DNA from: Steinernema hermaphroditum
Lineage: Eukaryota; Nematoda; Chromadorea; Rhabditida; Steinernematidae
Assembly (NCBI GenBank): GCA_030435675.1
Contig: CM059622.1
Location: forward strand, 2,542,001-2,606,000
DNA length: 64,000 bases
Direction of reading: 5' to 3'
The translations under genes and the position numbers were made by a program. Under the pieces are notes generated by a model, which saw nothing but the letters and a program-made list of their open reading frames with translations, ran no database searches and was not told the origin of the DNA. Positions 9,034 through 20,850 of this stretch are shown piece after piece (within the stretch, counting starts at the first letter, position 1; each line of letters opens with the position of its first letter).

Positions 9034-11948
9034 ATGATTCCACTCCACGTCGAGATCATCTATCTTCTCGTCGGAATTCCGTCGTTTGTCTTCTATGTGG
9101 CTGTTATTGCCACACTTCTGAGAGGATCGAACAAGGATGTCTTCGGATTTGCTTTCTATCGTATCTTCGCAGTCACAGGCATAATGGTGAGATGGCCAAT
9201 GGCGTACGGCAAACCTGTGAGCACTCTTAGGACTGTTTCAACTACGTCATCAATACCATAACCTACCGTTTCCCCATGTGTCCGACATTCAGCTTGCTCT
9301 ACGTCAATTTCAAACGGTCGTTCGTCACAACGTTCTTTTATTTCGCTCTCTTCTTTTGTGGTTATTTTCAAATTCATGGTCACACCCTCATGGCTCTGAA
9401 TAGATTGTCGACCGTCGCCTGTCCGTCGAAACACAAAACGGTACACGGAGAAATCGATGCAGGCTAATGAATCTTTTTAGTTTTGGACGTCCTATTACGT
9501 CCACTGCATAGCCGTGGTTACATTCCTTGCCTTCGCCGGCTCGTGGCAGAACCTATTTTCAAACGCTGAGTTCGCCCGCCACGAAGTTAATGGAACAGAG
9601 GAGATTTTCTTCACTTTCAAGTTCGATGAGGTCAGTTAGCTCAACTGAAAGCGTCCCTAAACTGGAAGTGTCCCTGAACCATCACCCACCGTACTCTGAA
9701 TCGTTTGGTCCATCCTCGATGTTGAATAGGCTTTGTTGTTATTGATGGTGACACGGCATCAGCGCGAAATTTTCAGCGCGAAGACATTTAGCGCGAAACT
9801 TTCAGCGCGAAGGCAATCTGCGCGAACGACAATTAGCGCGAACGACAATTAGCGCGAAGGCGATCTGCGCGAACGGCAATCTGCGCGAAGGCAAACACTG
9901 TAGGGTAAGCGGGTGAGACCATCGGTGATCAGTGTATTCTTAAAGGATTATGGGAAAGTTCCGCGGATGGGTAAATTCCGCGGATTCGTTGGATTCCAAA
10001 CGTGCTCAAAGTGAACGTAGGACCATGCATCCCTACAAATTTAGGCTGCGAGCGAACCGCAGGCGAGCTCTGTATTCATTTTCTGGAACGGGCCTAACAT
10101 TTAGGCTTGGCTTAGGCTCCGGCTTAGGACTATGCCTGTTGATTTAACGCAAGCCCGAAGGGCGAGCCCTGTTGTCTTAACAGCTTCGCTGATATCCTAG
10201 TACTTCTGACCTAGATTCCAAATTATGGAGTTCTGTATTCATTTGGGTATCCCGAAGTGTATAACATGATGCATCCTAGAAAATTTTTGCAAGAAATGAA
10301 GGCTAACAAGAGCTATAATAACCGAACGAATATTTTTAAAGTCCGCGGAATTTACCATCCGCGGAACTTTCCCATAACGTGCTCAAAGTGAACCCTTTAA
10401 GAATACACTGATCACTGATGGTCTCACCGCGCTTACCCTGCAGTGTTCGCCTTCGCGCAGATTGCCTTCGCGCAGATTGCCTTCGCGCTAATTGTCGTTC
10501 GCGCAGATCGCCTTCGCGCTGAAAGTTTCGCGCTAAATGTCTTCGCGCTGATGTCATGTAGCCGTTATTGATGATATTGACCATGACATTATCAAAGTTG
10601 ATAGAAATGTTTGGTAGGGTGTAAGGATGAGTGAAAAAGTTAGAAAATGACTTCGGTGGTGATGGTTTGAATCCGCACCTAACTTTTCCTGGCAAAGAGC
10701 GATTTCGTCGCGCCCGAGAGACGATTACGTGGCAACATCGCCAAAAAAAGAAACCCCTAATCTCAAAGACTTTTTTGGCGGTGTTGTCAGCACACCAGAG
10801 AGAGACCTTTAAAAAAGTATCCACCAAGCAGTTACTTTGTCGAACACATCTTTTTTTGGTCTATGTGTGGCTCTTCGAAACTGCTGTATGCAGTGAGCTG
10901 GTCTTTTTTCATGCGTTTGAAAGATCCAAAAATATTTGGGCCTATTTGTGCAAAAAAACTCCTATTGAAATAATGACTATTTGACCTCATTCATTACCTC
11001 CTTTTCATTTTGATCACGAATTACTGCGGAGCACTACACTTGGGCGCACGTTCATTTGGGCGCACGTTCATTTGGGCGCACGTTCATTTGGGCGCACGTT
11101 CACTTGGACGCACGTTCATTTGGGCGCATATGTATTTAAGGTTGCGGGCGAGCGAAGCGAGCCCCTTATTCATGTTTGTGCTTGGCCTAACATCCAGGCT
11201 TGGCTTAGACAAACCCCGGCTTGGCTTAGGCTCCGGCTTAGGACTATGCCTATTGATTTCAAGCGAGCCCGAAGCCCAAATAAATGTGCGCCCAAATGAA
11301 CGTGCGCCCAAATGAACGTGCGCCCAAATGAATTGCGCCCAAATGATAGGTACCGGAATTACTGACCGCACTGATTTCGATCCATGCTCGGACTCTTGAA
11401 GCAACAACACGATTTTGCTTATAACACTGCAACTGTATCGTCTAATACTTATCATCCAGGATAACGTGATCATCGGCAAACCCACGCAGTTCAACAGCAT
11501 CATGAATGCCGCCACTTACATTTTTGTTTCATTGCTTCAACTAGCCATGAACATCGCCACTGTCGTCCTTCTTGTCCGTCAGAACAAGCGCGCCAAGGCC
11601 GCTTCTGTTAAACGAGCGTCGAAACCCGAAATGAACCTCTTCTTCTTGTCCGTGGCGATGTTCTTTATCGGTCTCACGATGGGCGTCTATCAGGTGCGTT
11701 GTTTGCTCTGCTTGAAGACATGGATCTGACATGGATTTTAGGTCGGCGTCACCCTTCTTCTATTCGCGAAGAATGAAGCCATCGTCGGATTTCTCAACAA
11801 CTACCTCTGGATTGCCGACCTAAATCAACTCTCGCCGCCATATCTGCTCTTCTTGGCAAGCGCCACCGCGAGGAAGACCATATTGCAGTCGTTCGGCTTG
11901 AAAAAGAGGAAGAAGAAAGAAAGTTCAGCCCTCTTTGTTACCAGATAG
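9034..11948 (+). CDS. Serpentine chemoreceptor 2 (Srg/Srv-like GPCR) with element-filled intron
   Basis: Five exons (9034-9186, 9231-9440, 9481-9630, 11460-11693, 11742-11948) join in phase to 317 residues. Landmarks are MIPLHVEIIYLLVGIPS at the N terminus (helix 1), AFYRIFAV, RFPMCPTFSLLYV, LMALNRLSTVACP at the end of helix 3, GKPTQFNSIMNAATYI opening helix 5, MNLFFLSVAMFFIGL for helix 6 and [11 protein letters not shown] at helix 7, with a Lys-rich C tail. The first four exon lengths match those of receptor 4 exactly. Intron 3 spans 9631-11459 and contains two foldback elements (9748-10563 and 11027-11355); the equivalent intron is 40-616 bp in the other receptors. All splice sites remain canonical GT-AG, so the gene is probably still functional. 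Confidence 0.87.
9748..10563. mobile_element. Foldback element FB1 (GCGCGAA-array arms)
   Basis: An 816-bp element with long inverted arms: 9757-9985 reads forward and about 10340-10556 reads in reverse. Each arm is an array of irregular units of the form CAGCGCGAAGRCATTTAGCGCGAA, followed by a shared segment CGGTGATCAGTGTATTC to GAAAGTTCCGCGGATGG. A perfect 10-bp direct repeat GTTATTGATG at 9738-9747 and 10564-10573 flanks it. The centre (10044-10170) holds the GGCTTAGGCTCCGGCTTAGG core also found in FB2 and FB3. No transposase is present. The 10-bp duplication and foldback arms resemble Mutator-like/Drosophila FB elements (inference). Confidence 0.85.
10044..10170 (+). repeat. Shared core repeat, copy in FB1
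   Basis: Carries GGGCCTAACATTTAGGCTTG, GGCTTAGGCTCCGGCTTAGG, ACTATGCCTGTTGATTT and AAGCCCGAAGGGCGAGCCC. The same words in the same order occur inside FB2 (11140-11272) and FB3 (29075-29270), and degenerately at 15075-15172. It is not coding. Confidence 0.8.
11027..11355. mobile_element. Foldback element FB2 (TTGGGCGCACG-array arms)
   Basis: A 329-bp element. The left arm has six TTTGGGCGCACGTTCA-type units (11040-11130) and the right arm has the inverse units GCGCCCAAATGAACGT (11275-11347). The 9-bp GAATTACTG occurs directly at both edges (11018-11026 and 11356-11364). The core repeat (11140-11272) fills the centre. It lies in the same receptor intron as FB1, about 460 bp away, but has unrelated arm sequence. 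Confidence 0.8.
11140..11272 (+). repeat. Shared core repeat, copy in FB2
   Basis: Begins GGCGAGCGAAGCGAGCCCC and continues through GGCCTAACATCCAGGCTTGG and GGCTTAGGCTCCGGCTTAGG to ATTGATTTCAAGCGAGCCC. It is closest to the FB3 core, which also begins GGCGAAGCGAGCCCC. Confidence 0.8.
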
Positions 11949-14900
11949 TCAAAACTTTTGTCCCCCAAATGTCACAAAGAACAAACAGCCACTTGTATTA
12001 CTTTTTTGCTGTTATTGCATTACTTTTATTGCGAGCACCCTTCCTTTCTACAGATTAACTGTTATGAATTACTCGACTTTGACCCTTTGAAAAATCCTTA
12101 GCGGTCCTATGAGGTCGGGTCACGTGGTACACAAGAGAAGTCCTCCTCATGGCTAGCCAGCCAAACTCCGAATCTGCGGCTATAACATCACTTGAGATCT
12201 TTTGTTCAGCGAAAAGAGGGGAAATCAAGCTTTGAATCAACCGATCGAGGGCCTCCTAAGTTATTTTATCAGTAGAGGACACTCCTATAAGCTTGAGTAC
12301 GTCCATAAAGTTCTTGTTGATAGTTTGTCCAATGATTTGGGCATCTATCCACCGCATCTTGCCACAAAACACAAAGCTTTCTTTAAATATGCGTGTTAGA
12401 GGTACATAGGTGTCTCACATCGTTCAAGTCCGTTCACTCTCTTACAAATGGTTTGGGTGACCGGTCGTTCTTGTCCGTCGCTGTTAGCACAACGATCGCA
12501 CCGTTGACCATCAGATAGAGTGACGCACAACAAAAACACAGGGGACATTTCAAGAAAAGGGAGTTTGCCGCTTTCATGATGTCGTGTCAAGCATAAAATT
12601 CACGTCTGCTCACTTAGGTCATCGTGACTAGTAGATTAAAGTAATCAACCGTTAAATGTCCCCAGAGGAAGCACACTATTCGTTTCGTTCAAGCACACTA
12701 TGTTCTCATTTCCGTATCTTTTGGCCTTTTTTCGTTCCAGTTCGTTTTGGTGCCGATGTGCGCATCACAAGTTTAAATGTAAATGGCAGAGAATGAGCTT
12801 TAAACATCCAGTGTCTCTAGGGAATAGACGCAAACGTCAGAGTAAAGCCCACGCTCTCTTAGCGCGTTTCATCATCTTTGTAAGATTATGTTGCGTGGAA
12901 AGATTTTAAATAATGGGGCGAATTCAAACTTCGAATTGGCTATCAGAACTTTCCCTCCTATATTGAAGGTCGACCTTGGTTTTGGTTCCATTCTTTGTAG
13001 CAGCAACATTATCCCAGGGAGAAAAGACTCATGTAGTAGAAAAATAGTGATCTCTATAAGTCGCAGGGAACTGAAACAATATGTTGCACTTAAGGCCAAC
13101 TATACTGAATTGTAGAGGGCTTTAATGTGCGTTGACCACAAAGCCATGATGCCGAACTTAATTCATCGAATAATAATCAAAAATACTTAACAAAAAATTA
13201 ATTCAACATTCAGTTTTCAGTTATATATGACACGCAATCCTAATCGAATTGAGGTATAAGACTTTTTCCAAGAAATGAGACTGTTTTTCAATTTGGATTT
13301 TCTAAATTCAATCACTCCCACAATAATTAGTCTCCCCTTATTGACCTCATTTTGAGCGAAACTAATCCACAAAGAACGACAACATCCTTTCTATCTTGCT
13401 GGAAAGTTTTTAATATAGTTTCTAACGTATATTACTGTAATTGACGTATTTCGGCTGTAGTTGATTAAACGGTATACGGACAAACGAGGGTCAACTTCTT
13501 GGAAACCTATCAGAAATCTACCATATTTCTGAACTACCATGTTCTGGACTTTTTTTGTTATTTCTAGGTATTTCAAAGAACGAAGTTTGGTAAGCGGTCT
13601 GGTTTTGGCCTACACTCTAGCTTTTGGGCACGTGCCTAGAGATCAAGTGGTTCAGTTTGCATGAACCTTAGCAAACCGCTTCTCTTCTTAGGCGTAGGTT
13701 TATGGATCCCACCTAACTCACCCCCTCCCCATCCATTCCCGACGGATTTCCGTTGATCTCTGTAATCATAGCTTCCATTTCTAATAGAAATTGTCGAAGA
13801 TGCATAAGATTGTCTAATGTGTGTCTTCCGCGGCTGAATTTTCGCATATTTCACCCGTACTACATGTATGTGGAACCACCCAGGAGCAGACCTTGGATGT
13901 CTTCATTGTCTTCACGTTGCTGATAACCGTCTCGAGAAAGAAAAGTACAACCAAAAAAAAACTTCCGATCCAGCTGCAATGGAAGTAAATAATGTCTATG
14001 TAGTTATACGCAATTATGTAGTCCAACTTATACCGTATCTTTTTCCAAAACGAACCACTTTCGTTTCCTTTAGATATTCAACAAGTTTTTCATTCCGCAT
14101 ACTCCAAACGAAATTACACCCACAATAATTAGTCGGGCCATATTGATCTTGTTCTAATTGATGACTGATCTACGGTAAGTGCTATATTCTTTTTGCCCTC
14201 TTCAAAACATCGTTGCTCCTATCAAATCTGATATATAGTTTATGTCATGTCATGTATTACTCACATCCAGTGTACTTGAGTAAGCAAGCAACATGCTTAG
14301 AGCTATATATAGATGTTATAGCATGATTGTAGTTCATTTAATTCATTTGAACCGTGAATAATAGAGTTGCATATCAAGGACCTCTTAGCATTTGTTCAGA
14401 TTTGACGGTCCAATATTTTATGGTTGGGCAATTCAAACATAAAAAAATTTCTTGCAGCATTTATGTCTTGGAAAAAGTGATAAGAATAACCGTCTATAGA
14501 AACAAGAGGGCAAAGGAAAATACTTCCAATGCAGCTGCAATCGACGTAAATCATGTCTATATGTCTATAATCAAAACTGCAGATATGTCCTGTTTGCGAT
14601 TATGTTTTTTTCTCCGCAGCTCATAGAAGCTAGATTGGAAACAGTCCGCGTTTTTCTGTAGTTTGCTTGCTACGAATGATTTATATATTTTAGATGTTCA
14701 AGTGTGATGAGCAAAGTGTTGGTGAAATATAATTTGTTTTTCTGACCTTCAGTCATTTTGGAAATATCTCACGGAGAGACATTCCGCTTTAAATGATTCC
14801 CATAACAATAAACACACACAAGATTTCCGTGCATTCTTGATGGACAATTACCCAACTCGTTTCATATTTGTCTGACCGCTATTGCTATGTAACCTTTCGA

Positions 14901-16233
14901 TAATATCATCAGAAATTCTCTGTGGTGATCAGAGATGTTTGGGTTCGGTTACCGGTTAGCCGATAAACGGAAATTTCGGTTCCTTTAGGGTTCGCTTAGC
15001 TAATAAGGGAACTTTCCCCACTCCCCATTTTCCAAGATGACGTAATTTTTGGTCTTGCTGAAACGTAAGCGAATCCCTTTCCCACCTGGTTGAGTACGTG
15101 TAGCGAGATTAGAAGGCCGGGGAAGGAGGGGTTAGGCTCATGCCTATAGATTTCGAGCGAGCCCTGTTGTCTGGACAGTAATGAGCGTTGTAGTACTGCG
15201 GATGACCCCAATTTCGTGTGGTAGATGTTAGGCGGCAGAAAGGATAGATATAAATTGCTCTAACCCAGACAGTTAGGAGATGATTAAAAAGCCGTTGCTG
15301 CAAATTACTCACTGTAAAAGCAAAACATTTTCGAAAACGATGAAGAGCAGGTGGTATTCATTGTCCTCGGCCATCATGTTTTGTGTTGTCAATAAGCAAT
15401 TTCATGTCCTTAATTTTTTGGATTGACATCGTTATAGAAAACAAAGGCGTTTCCGAGAAGGAATAATTGGCTCAATAGGCAACACTTTTAGGGAGACATA
15501 GTGCTTGCCGCAGTTCTATACGATAAAACTTATATTGTTCGTCCTTGCAAAGATTTTCTCTCGGATAGTAAGATTATTATATTTTCATTTTTCGAATTTT
15601 TTGAGAATATTTCTTTGTCATCATGGCACGTTCACTTACATATTCTGATTGAAATAATGAAAATCGTCTGACTTTGTGAGTCCTCCAGGTGGATTTCAGA
15701 CAGTCACCAGCCAATGGATTACGTCTTCTACATACAGTGACCGTTGATTCATGAACTTGATGATGAATTGAACGCCGATCTTTAGTGCAACCTTTTGTAG
15801 AGACTTTCTTCCACTTGACTTGCCACACCCATTACAAATTACAAATTATATAAAGGACGCTATAATTTGAATTACATTATTTAATTGATGGGCGTTTTTT
15901 TTTTTGTCTTGCACTTCTTGTCTGGTTGGCTCGAAAATTTATGCGAAAATGTACGTAAACGTGAATGCGCGCGATTTCGCAGCCTTTAGGTGCTGAGAGT
16001 ACGGGCGGTGAACCATAGGAGACTTTCGGATGGAGACAGCGATAGCCCCGTGGGCGGCACGATTGGCTCACAGAATCGTTTGTATTTCAGTCTCACCCGG
16101 TAGACACCCGGAACAGAGAATACTGTAGTTCAGGGGAACAACCCTTACAGGTCTTATCGCGTACTGTGATGTTATGAATCTGCATTATTTTGAACAACTC
16201 AACCTACATAATTTAGAAGCAAAGAGGCTCACA
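11949..16233. other. Intergenic 4.3 kb, AT-rich, degenerate duplications
   Basis: No supported gene. There are pairs of diverged segments: CACAATAATTAGTC near 13320 and 14122, and a block ending GCAGCTGCAA plus GTAAAT and ATGTCTATRT near 13955-14010 and 14518-14570. A degenerate core repeat (15075-15172) and a short repeat piece near 16016-16075 resembling 63770-63830 are also present. This looks like decayed sequence between receptor genes, possibly containing dead receptor copies too eroded to recognise. Confidence 0.45.
15075..15172 (+). repeat. Degenerate core repeat outside a recognised foldback
   Basis: Words such as GTTAGGCTCATGCCTATAGATTTCGAGCGAGCCCTG partly match the core of FB1-FB3 (kept here as short words: CATGCCTATAGATTT, GAGCGAGCCCTGTTGTC). 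No tandem-array arms were found beside it, so it may be an old remnant. Confidence 0.5.
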
Positions 16234-17904
16234 ATGATCCCACTCCACCTGGAGATCGTCTACATGCTCATTGGCATCCCATCCCTCATCTTCTACACAA
16301 TCGTAATCGCATCCCTCCTTAAGAAGTCCAACAAAGAACATTTCGGATTGGCCTTCTACCGTATTTTCGCTGCGATATGTGTGTTTGTAGGTTGATCTGC
16401 TTCATTCTCTTTGTAGCATGATAGTTCAGGACTGTCTGCGTTATATTGTCGATACCGTAACCTATCGACTGTGCATGTGTCCAGAGTTCAGATTTATTTA
16501 CGAGAAGATCCAGCCTTCTGCATTCACAACCTCCCTCTACTTCACTTCTTATTTCTTCGGATTCTGTCAGATATTCGGTCAAACACTCATCACTGTCAAT
16601 CGCTTTTCGGCGGTCGTGTTTCCACTAAAGCACAGGAAGGTAAACACCCAATTGTTCCGGATTTGACAGGGAAAGAGTTGTTTAGTTTTGGTCTAAGTAC
16701 TACCGACACTCAATCTTTCTCACTGTTCTTCTTGGATTTGCCTTCTCTTGGCACATCCTCTTCTCGAATGGACGATTCAATCGACACGATATCGAGGGAA
16801 CCGATCAGTTCTTCTTCACATTCATGTTTGATGAGGTGAGCCAAAATACCATAAAGGCCGCTCACGACTACTGGACATGGGTACAATTTTTGATGAATTC
16901 TTTACCCACAACTTCCAGGATCAGATACTTTTGTCATGAAGGTCAGTTTATTCGTTTTTATCACTCGTATATTTTTCGATTTTTCAATACCTTTCATCTG
17001 TTTACGGATTTATACATGAATAGAAACGATTCTATAAGCATCAATCTTCCCTGCGGTCGGTTTAGGTTCGTCTACAAAACTAGAACTGAGACAGGACTGA
17101 GGCGACCGAACACAAATCGATCACATTCAGAATGAGCCACACAGACAGTTCGAAAGCGACTCTTTTGCATTCGACAGGTCTACACGAGGCACCAAACCCC
17201 CCCCCCCCCCAAATGGGACGTCTACCCATGCGCAGTAGGCATCCCCTTTTACCCAAGCACATGTTTAAAACGAGAGTGAATCTATGTAAAAATGTCTTTA
17301 CTGCTCCATACTACCGTAATTCTTCGGTCCCTGGAAGAGACTTCTGTTCAGAACGTCAATTAATTTAATATAAACAATTCCACGAGCTACCGCCCTTGAG
17401 GCCTTTAATGAGCGCTTCTGTGCTCACACATTAACCTCCTCTCTCTTTTAGATGAACATCTGGATAATCGGAAAACCGATGGAGTTCAACAGCATCCTCT
17501 CCGCCCTAGTGAATCTCTCAAATTCGTCCATCCAATTTTCTCTCCACACCGCAACGATCATCATCCTCATCCGCCAAAGGAAAGGGATTCAAGACACTTC
17601 GGCCGGTCCGCGTCCCAAAGTTGAACTCAACCTTTTTGTGTTGTCCCTGGCTATGTTCGTCATTGGCCTCTCAAACGGTCTTTATCAAGTCGTGGTTACC
17701 GTACTCCTCTACATGGACAGTCCGTTCATAGTCCCTTTTCTCGATTACTACTTCTTGGCCGCCGACCTCACCAGTCTATCGCCTCCGTATCTTCTTATGC
17801 TAGTTAGCAGCGTAGCGAGAAGTACGTTTATCGAAACAGTTCGCTGCTGCAGAAAGAAGAACGAGGTTCTGCTGTTCATGTCAAGTAATTCACATTCTTC
17901 TTAG
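16234..17904 (+). CDS. Serpentine chemoreceptor 3 (Srg/Srv-like GPCR)
   Basis: Four exons (16234-16386, 16430-16639, 16686-16835, 17452-17904) join in phase to 321 residues. Landmarks: [17 protein letters not shown] with helix 1, [12 protein letters not shown] closing exon 1, [25 protein letters not shown] at the helix 3 end, [16 protein letters not shown] opening helix 5, [16 protein letters not shown] for helix 6 and [12 protein letters not shown] at helix 7. The first three exon lengths equal those of receptors 2 and 4 (153, 210, 150). The intron that separates the last two exons in receptors 2, 4 and 5 is absent, with coding reading straight through YQVVVTVLL. Intron 3 is 616 bp and contains a run of C near 17200. 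No frame breaks are seen. Confidence 0.88.
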
Positions 17905-19130
17905 CGTTGTTGGGTTGTTTTTATTGTTTTCATAAACTCTCATTAGCAAACAAGTGTTTCCTTGCGATGGGCACATCAATGTACTTAAAAAATAAGGCTA
18001 ATGAGGAAAAATGACGATTCATCACATCATCCAACTCACCACAAGGGAAACGCTAATAACCAACACAATCAATGACCACAAGAAAAACAACAGCCTCAAC
18101 GTTGTTATCACAATCTCTCGCGAAACTGCTGAGAGGAGGCGACTTCGGAACTCACATCTTCTTCGGAGAGAAGAGTCCGTGGTCCGGGCGTTGCGTCTTC
18201 GCCGGTGGTGGCATCCTCAGAGCGTCGGCGACCCTCGGGATGACTTCTCACGTGTCCGGATACCTGTCCTCGGACATCTTGTTGTCAACGGTGGTGGGAC
18301 TACGGCTTCCGGGCGTCCCCATTCCCTCTGGAAGCCGGGACACTCAGAAAGTTTTCCGTCTGATCAACGAGGCGCTCAGAGAGCAACTGAGGGACCAGCC
18401 ACTGCTGCCAATAAGCCCACATACTCTTTCACTACACTGCGTAATGATAGATCCACCTGCTTTTTCGTTTTAATAGTTTAAGTCGGTATACGATATTTTT
18501 TCAGAGAACAGATTTCGCTGCTGGAGAGAACATGAAGCATAATGGTAGAACACTTGCAGAGCAAAGGAATTTTTGGAAATCGCTTTCTGAACAAAAAAAT
18601 ACAGCGTAAAAATATACAGCGAATATAAGAATAAAAGGATAAAAACACACATACAAATTGAGCGAACTTATCACTTCTGAACTTGAATCACTACAGTAAT
18701 GATAATCTAAAATAGAATCTAAATCTCTTCGTAAAATGGCCGCAAAAATTTTAAAAATCGAGTACAAGCTGCTAATGTTCTACGGTTACTTTCCATGCTC
18801 TTTCCAGCTGTAAAATTTGGTCTTTGAACAAAACTGGTGCACCACCTTAAACTGCTAAAAAAAGCAGGTGAACCTATCGCTACGCACTGTAGTGAGACGT
18901 TTCATATTCATACGCTCATATCCGAGCTCCTTTCCTGGTAAATTGGTTATGTCTTAATGAACTTGTTTTCAGCGTTGATGATATTTTCACCAACAGGTGC
19001 TCAATGACATTACGCTAATTCTGTTTTTCCGTTTGAAACGCAGAGCAAAGACTCACTACTTCCTTCAGTTGATCTCTCTAAGCCAAGCTCTTCTTCTGGT
19101 GGAGTCACCCATCAGCAATCAGCCTAGGGC
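17905..19130. other. Intergenic between receptors 3 and 4
   Basis: Apart from the GC-rich open frame at 18072-18473 (listed separately) this is AT-rich with no gene recognised. The right end presumably carries the receptor 4 promoter. Confidence 0.45.
18072..18473 (+). CDS. Unrecognised GC-rich open frame, 133 aa
   Basis: An uninterrupted frame in a locally GC-rich patch inside AT-rich surroundings. Its third codon positions are mostly C or G, as in the real exons of this window, which argues for coding sequence. The protein contains GGDFGTHIFFGEKSPWSG, a Gly/Ser-rich middle and an acidic/basic helix KVFRLINEALREQL near the C terminus. I recognise no family. The opposite strand is also partly open but has stops. 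It could be one exon of a larger gene, a fragment of a repeat, or chance; no splice partners were identified. Confidence 0.3.
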   Translation: MTTRKTTASTLLSQSLAKLLRGGDFGTHIFFGEKSPWSGRCVFAGGGILRASATLGMTSHVSGYLSSDILLSTVVGLRLPGVPIPSGSRDTQKVFRLINEALREQLRDQPLLPISPHTLSLHCVMIDPPAFSF

Positions 19131-20299
19131 ATGATTCCGCTCCACACTGAGGTCATCTACCTTGCCGTCGGCATTCCGTCACTCATTTTCTATGTCATCG
19201 TCATCATCTCCCTTCTCCAGCGATCCAGAAAAGAGGGAACAGCCGTCGCCTTCTACCGTATCTTTGCCGTTGTGTGCATTCTGGTACCTGCAGTAAGAGT
19301 ACCTAAAACTAAAGATCTTCTTTCAGGACTGCACGTCCTACATCGTGAACACAACAAACTTCCGTTTACCCATGTGTCCGGCGTTGAGTTTTCTTTACGT
19401 TCACTTCAAGCCGTCCGCCATTACCGTAATCCTGAACGTTGCACAGTATTTCTGCTGGTTCGCGCAGCTCTTCGGTCAGTGCTTGATAACACTCAATCGC
19501 TTTACGGCCGTCGCGTTCCCCGCGAGACACATAATGGTACGGTAGATGCTGCGACTGTTCTTATCAGGTGGATTCAGCTCTGGCAGAAGTACAGCTTTCG
19601 AGCAATATGTGGTATGCTGCTCTTCGGCTTTGCCTGCAGTTGGCAACTTCTCCTGACCACCGTCCACTTCGAAAGACACGAAATCGCTGGAACAGAGCAA
19701 TTCTACTACACTTTCTACACGGATGATGTAAGAGAGACTAGGCACTATCAGATCTGCATATTTCTAGGCCGACATACTAATAGCAAACAATCCACTGTAT
19801 TATACGACCATTCTCGTATCGATAATGAGCGTCATAGCCTCGCTATTTCAAATCACCCTACATACATTGATCTTTCTTCTCATCCGCCGCAGAAGAACGA
19901 ATCAGGAAACGTCTCCCCATCAGCTGCCAAAGACCGAACTCAATTTGTTGCTTCTCTCCTTGGCCATGTTTCTCATCAGTTTGACATACGGCATTTACCA
20001 GGCACGTTGATGCCTCGAAGTAGCGGTGTCAATCACAGATGCTTTAGATAACGGTGTCGGTATTACTCTGCTTAGGGCATGAGGACACCGCCACAGCCTT
20101 GTTGGATTACTACCTCGTATGCGCTGACCTGAACAACTTGTCACCACCGTACCTACTCTGTGCTGTCAGTGGAACGGCGAGGAAGACAGTGACCCGAATG
20201 CTGTGCTGTGTGATCAAAGGAAGACAGGTGAAAGTTAAACCGATGGCGTCAACTCAACAGGAACTTGAAAACACTACGAGAGGAGCACATAAAAATTAA
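19131..20299 (+). CDS. Serpentine chemoreceptor 4 (Srg/Srv-like GPCR), GC-AG intron
   Basis: Five exons (19131-19283, 19327-19536, 19578-19727, 19768-20001, 20048-20299) join in phase to 332 residues. Landmarks: MIPLHTEVIYLAVGIPS, AFYRIFAVVCIL, RLPMCPALSFLYV, LITLNRFTAVAFP at the helix 3 end, TELNLLLLSLAMFLISL for helix 6 and LSPPYLLCAVSGTARK at helix 7, with a long polar tail. Exons 1-4 have exactly the lengths of receptor 2. The last intron starts with GC (TACCAG followed by GCACGT at 20002) where receptor 2 has GTGCGT; the acceptor TTTAG is normal, so this is probably a GC-AG intron, although a disabling mutation cannot be excluded. Without splicing, the frame would read on into a different tail. 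Confidence 0.85.
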
Positions 20300-20840
20300 A
20301 TGAGAAAGTTGTGATGCAAATTGGGCAAAGTTTGCTGTGAACCGAAGATCATGACTAGCCAGCAACACTTTGCCCTTTATGGTCAACGTTCGGACGACTC
20401 GAACAACTTTCAATGTTCCAGTAGGGCAGTATATTTTAATCTATTTCGTTTGTTCAACTGTCCTTTAATTAAACTGTTTTGTACCGTCGTAATCTTGTTG
20501 TTTTTCGTATCTTATCGAATAGAGCAAATGTGTCAAGACACAGCAATAAGAAGGCATAATCTTCGTCATGACATTCATGTCGTAATGAGCTGCAAAAATG
20601 TGGAACGAGAAAGGGTACGGCATTCGAAGTCAGTATTCTGTACACAGGCAAAAGACAGCTTACAAGAGGGAAACAAAATTGCACAAAATTCAAAAGTGAA
20701 ACTGCAGAACTTGCAGTCAGTTTGAACCAACCTATCGAAGGGAACCTCAAAACAATATGGTTTCGAATCGTGTGGCATACGAATGGCATCGATTATTTCT
20801 CTAGAGTTAAAATAATGAGCGAAATTTCTATATGCTAATA
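20300..20840. other. Receptor 4 downstream region
   Basis: AT-rich sequence between the receptor 4 stop and the LINE insertion. No supported gene; the open frames on both strands lack domain signals. Confidence 0.4.
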
Positions 20841-20850
20841 AGTCTCTGTC

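Noticed and set aside
17200..17215. Poly-C run (and the poly-G run near 52425) as functional G-quadruplex sites
   Set aside because: Single homopolymer runs without spaced G-tracts; more likely slippage or assembly-sensitive sites.
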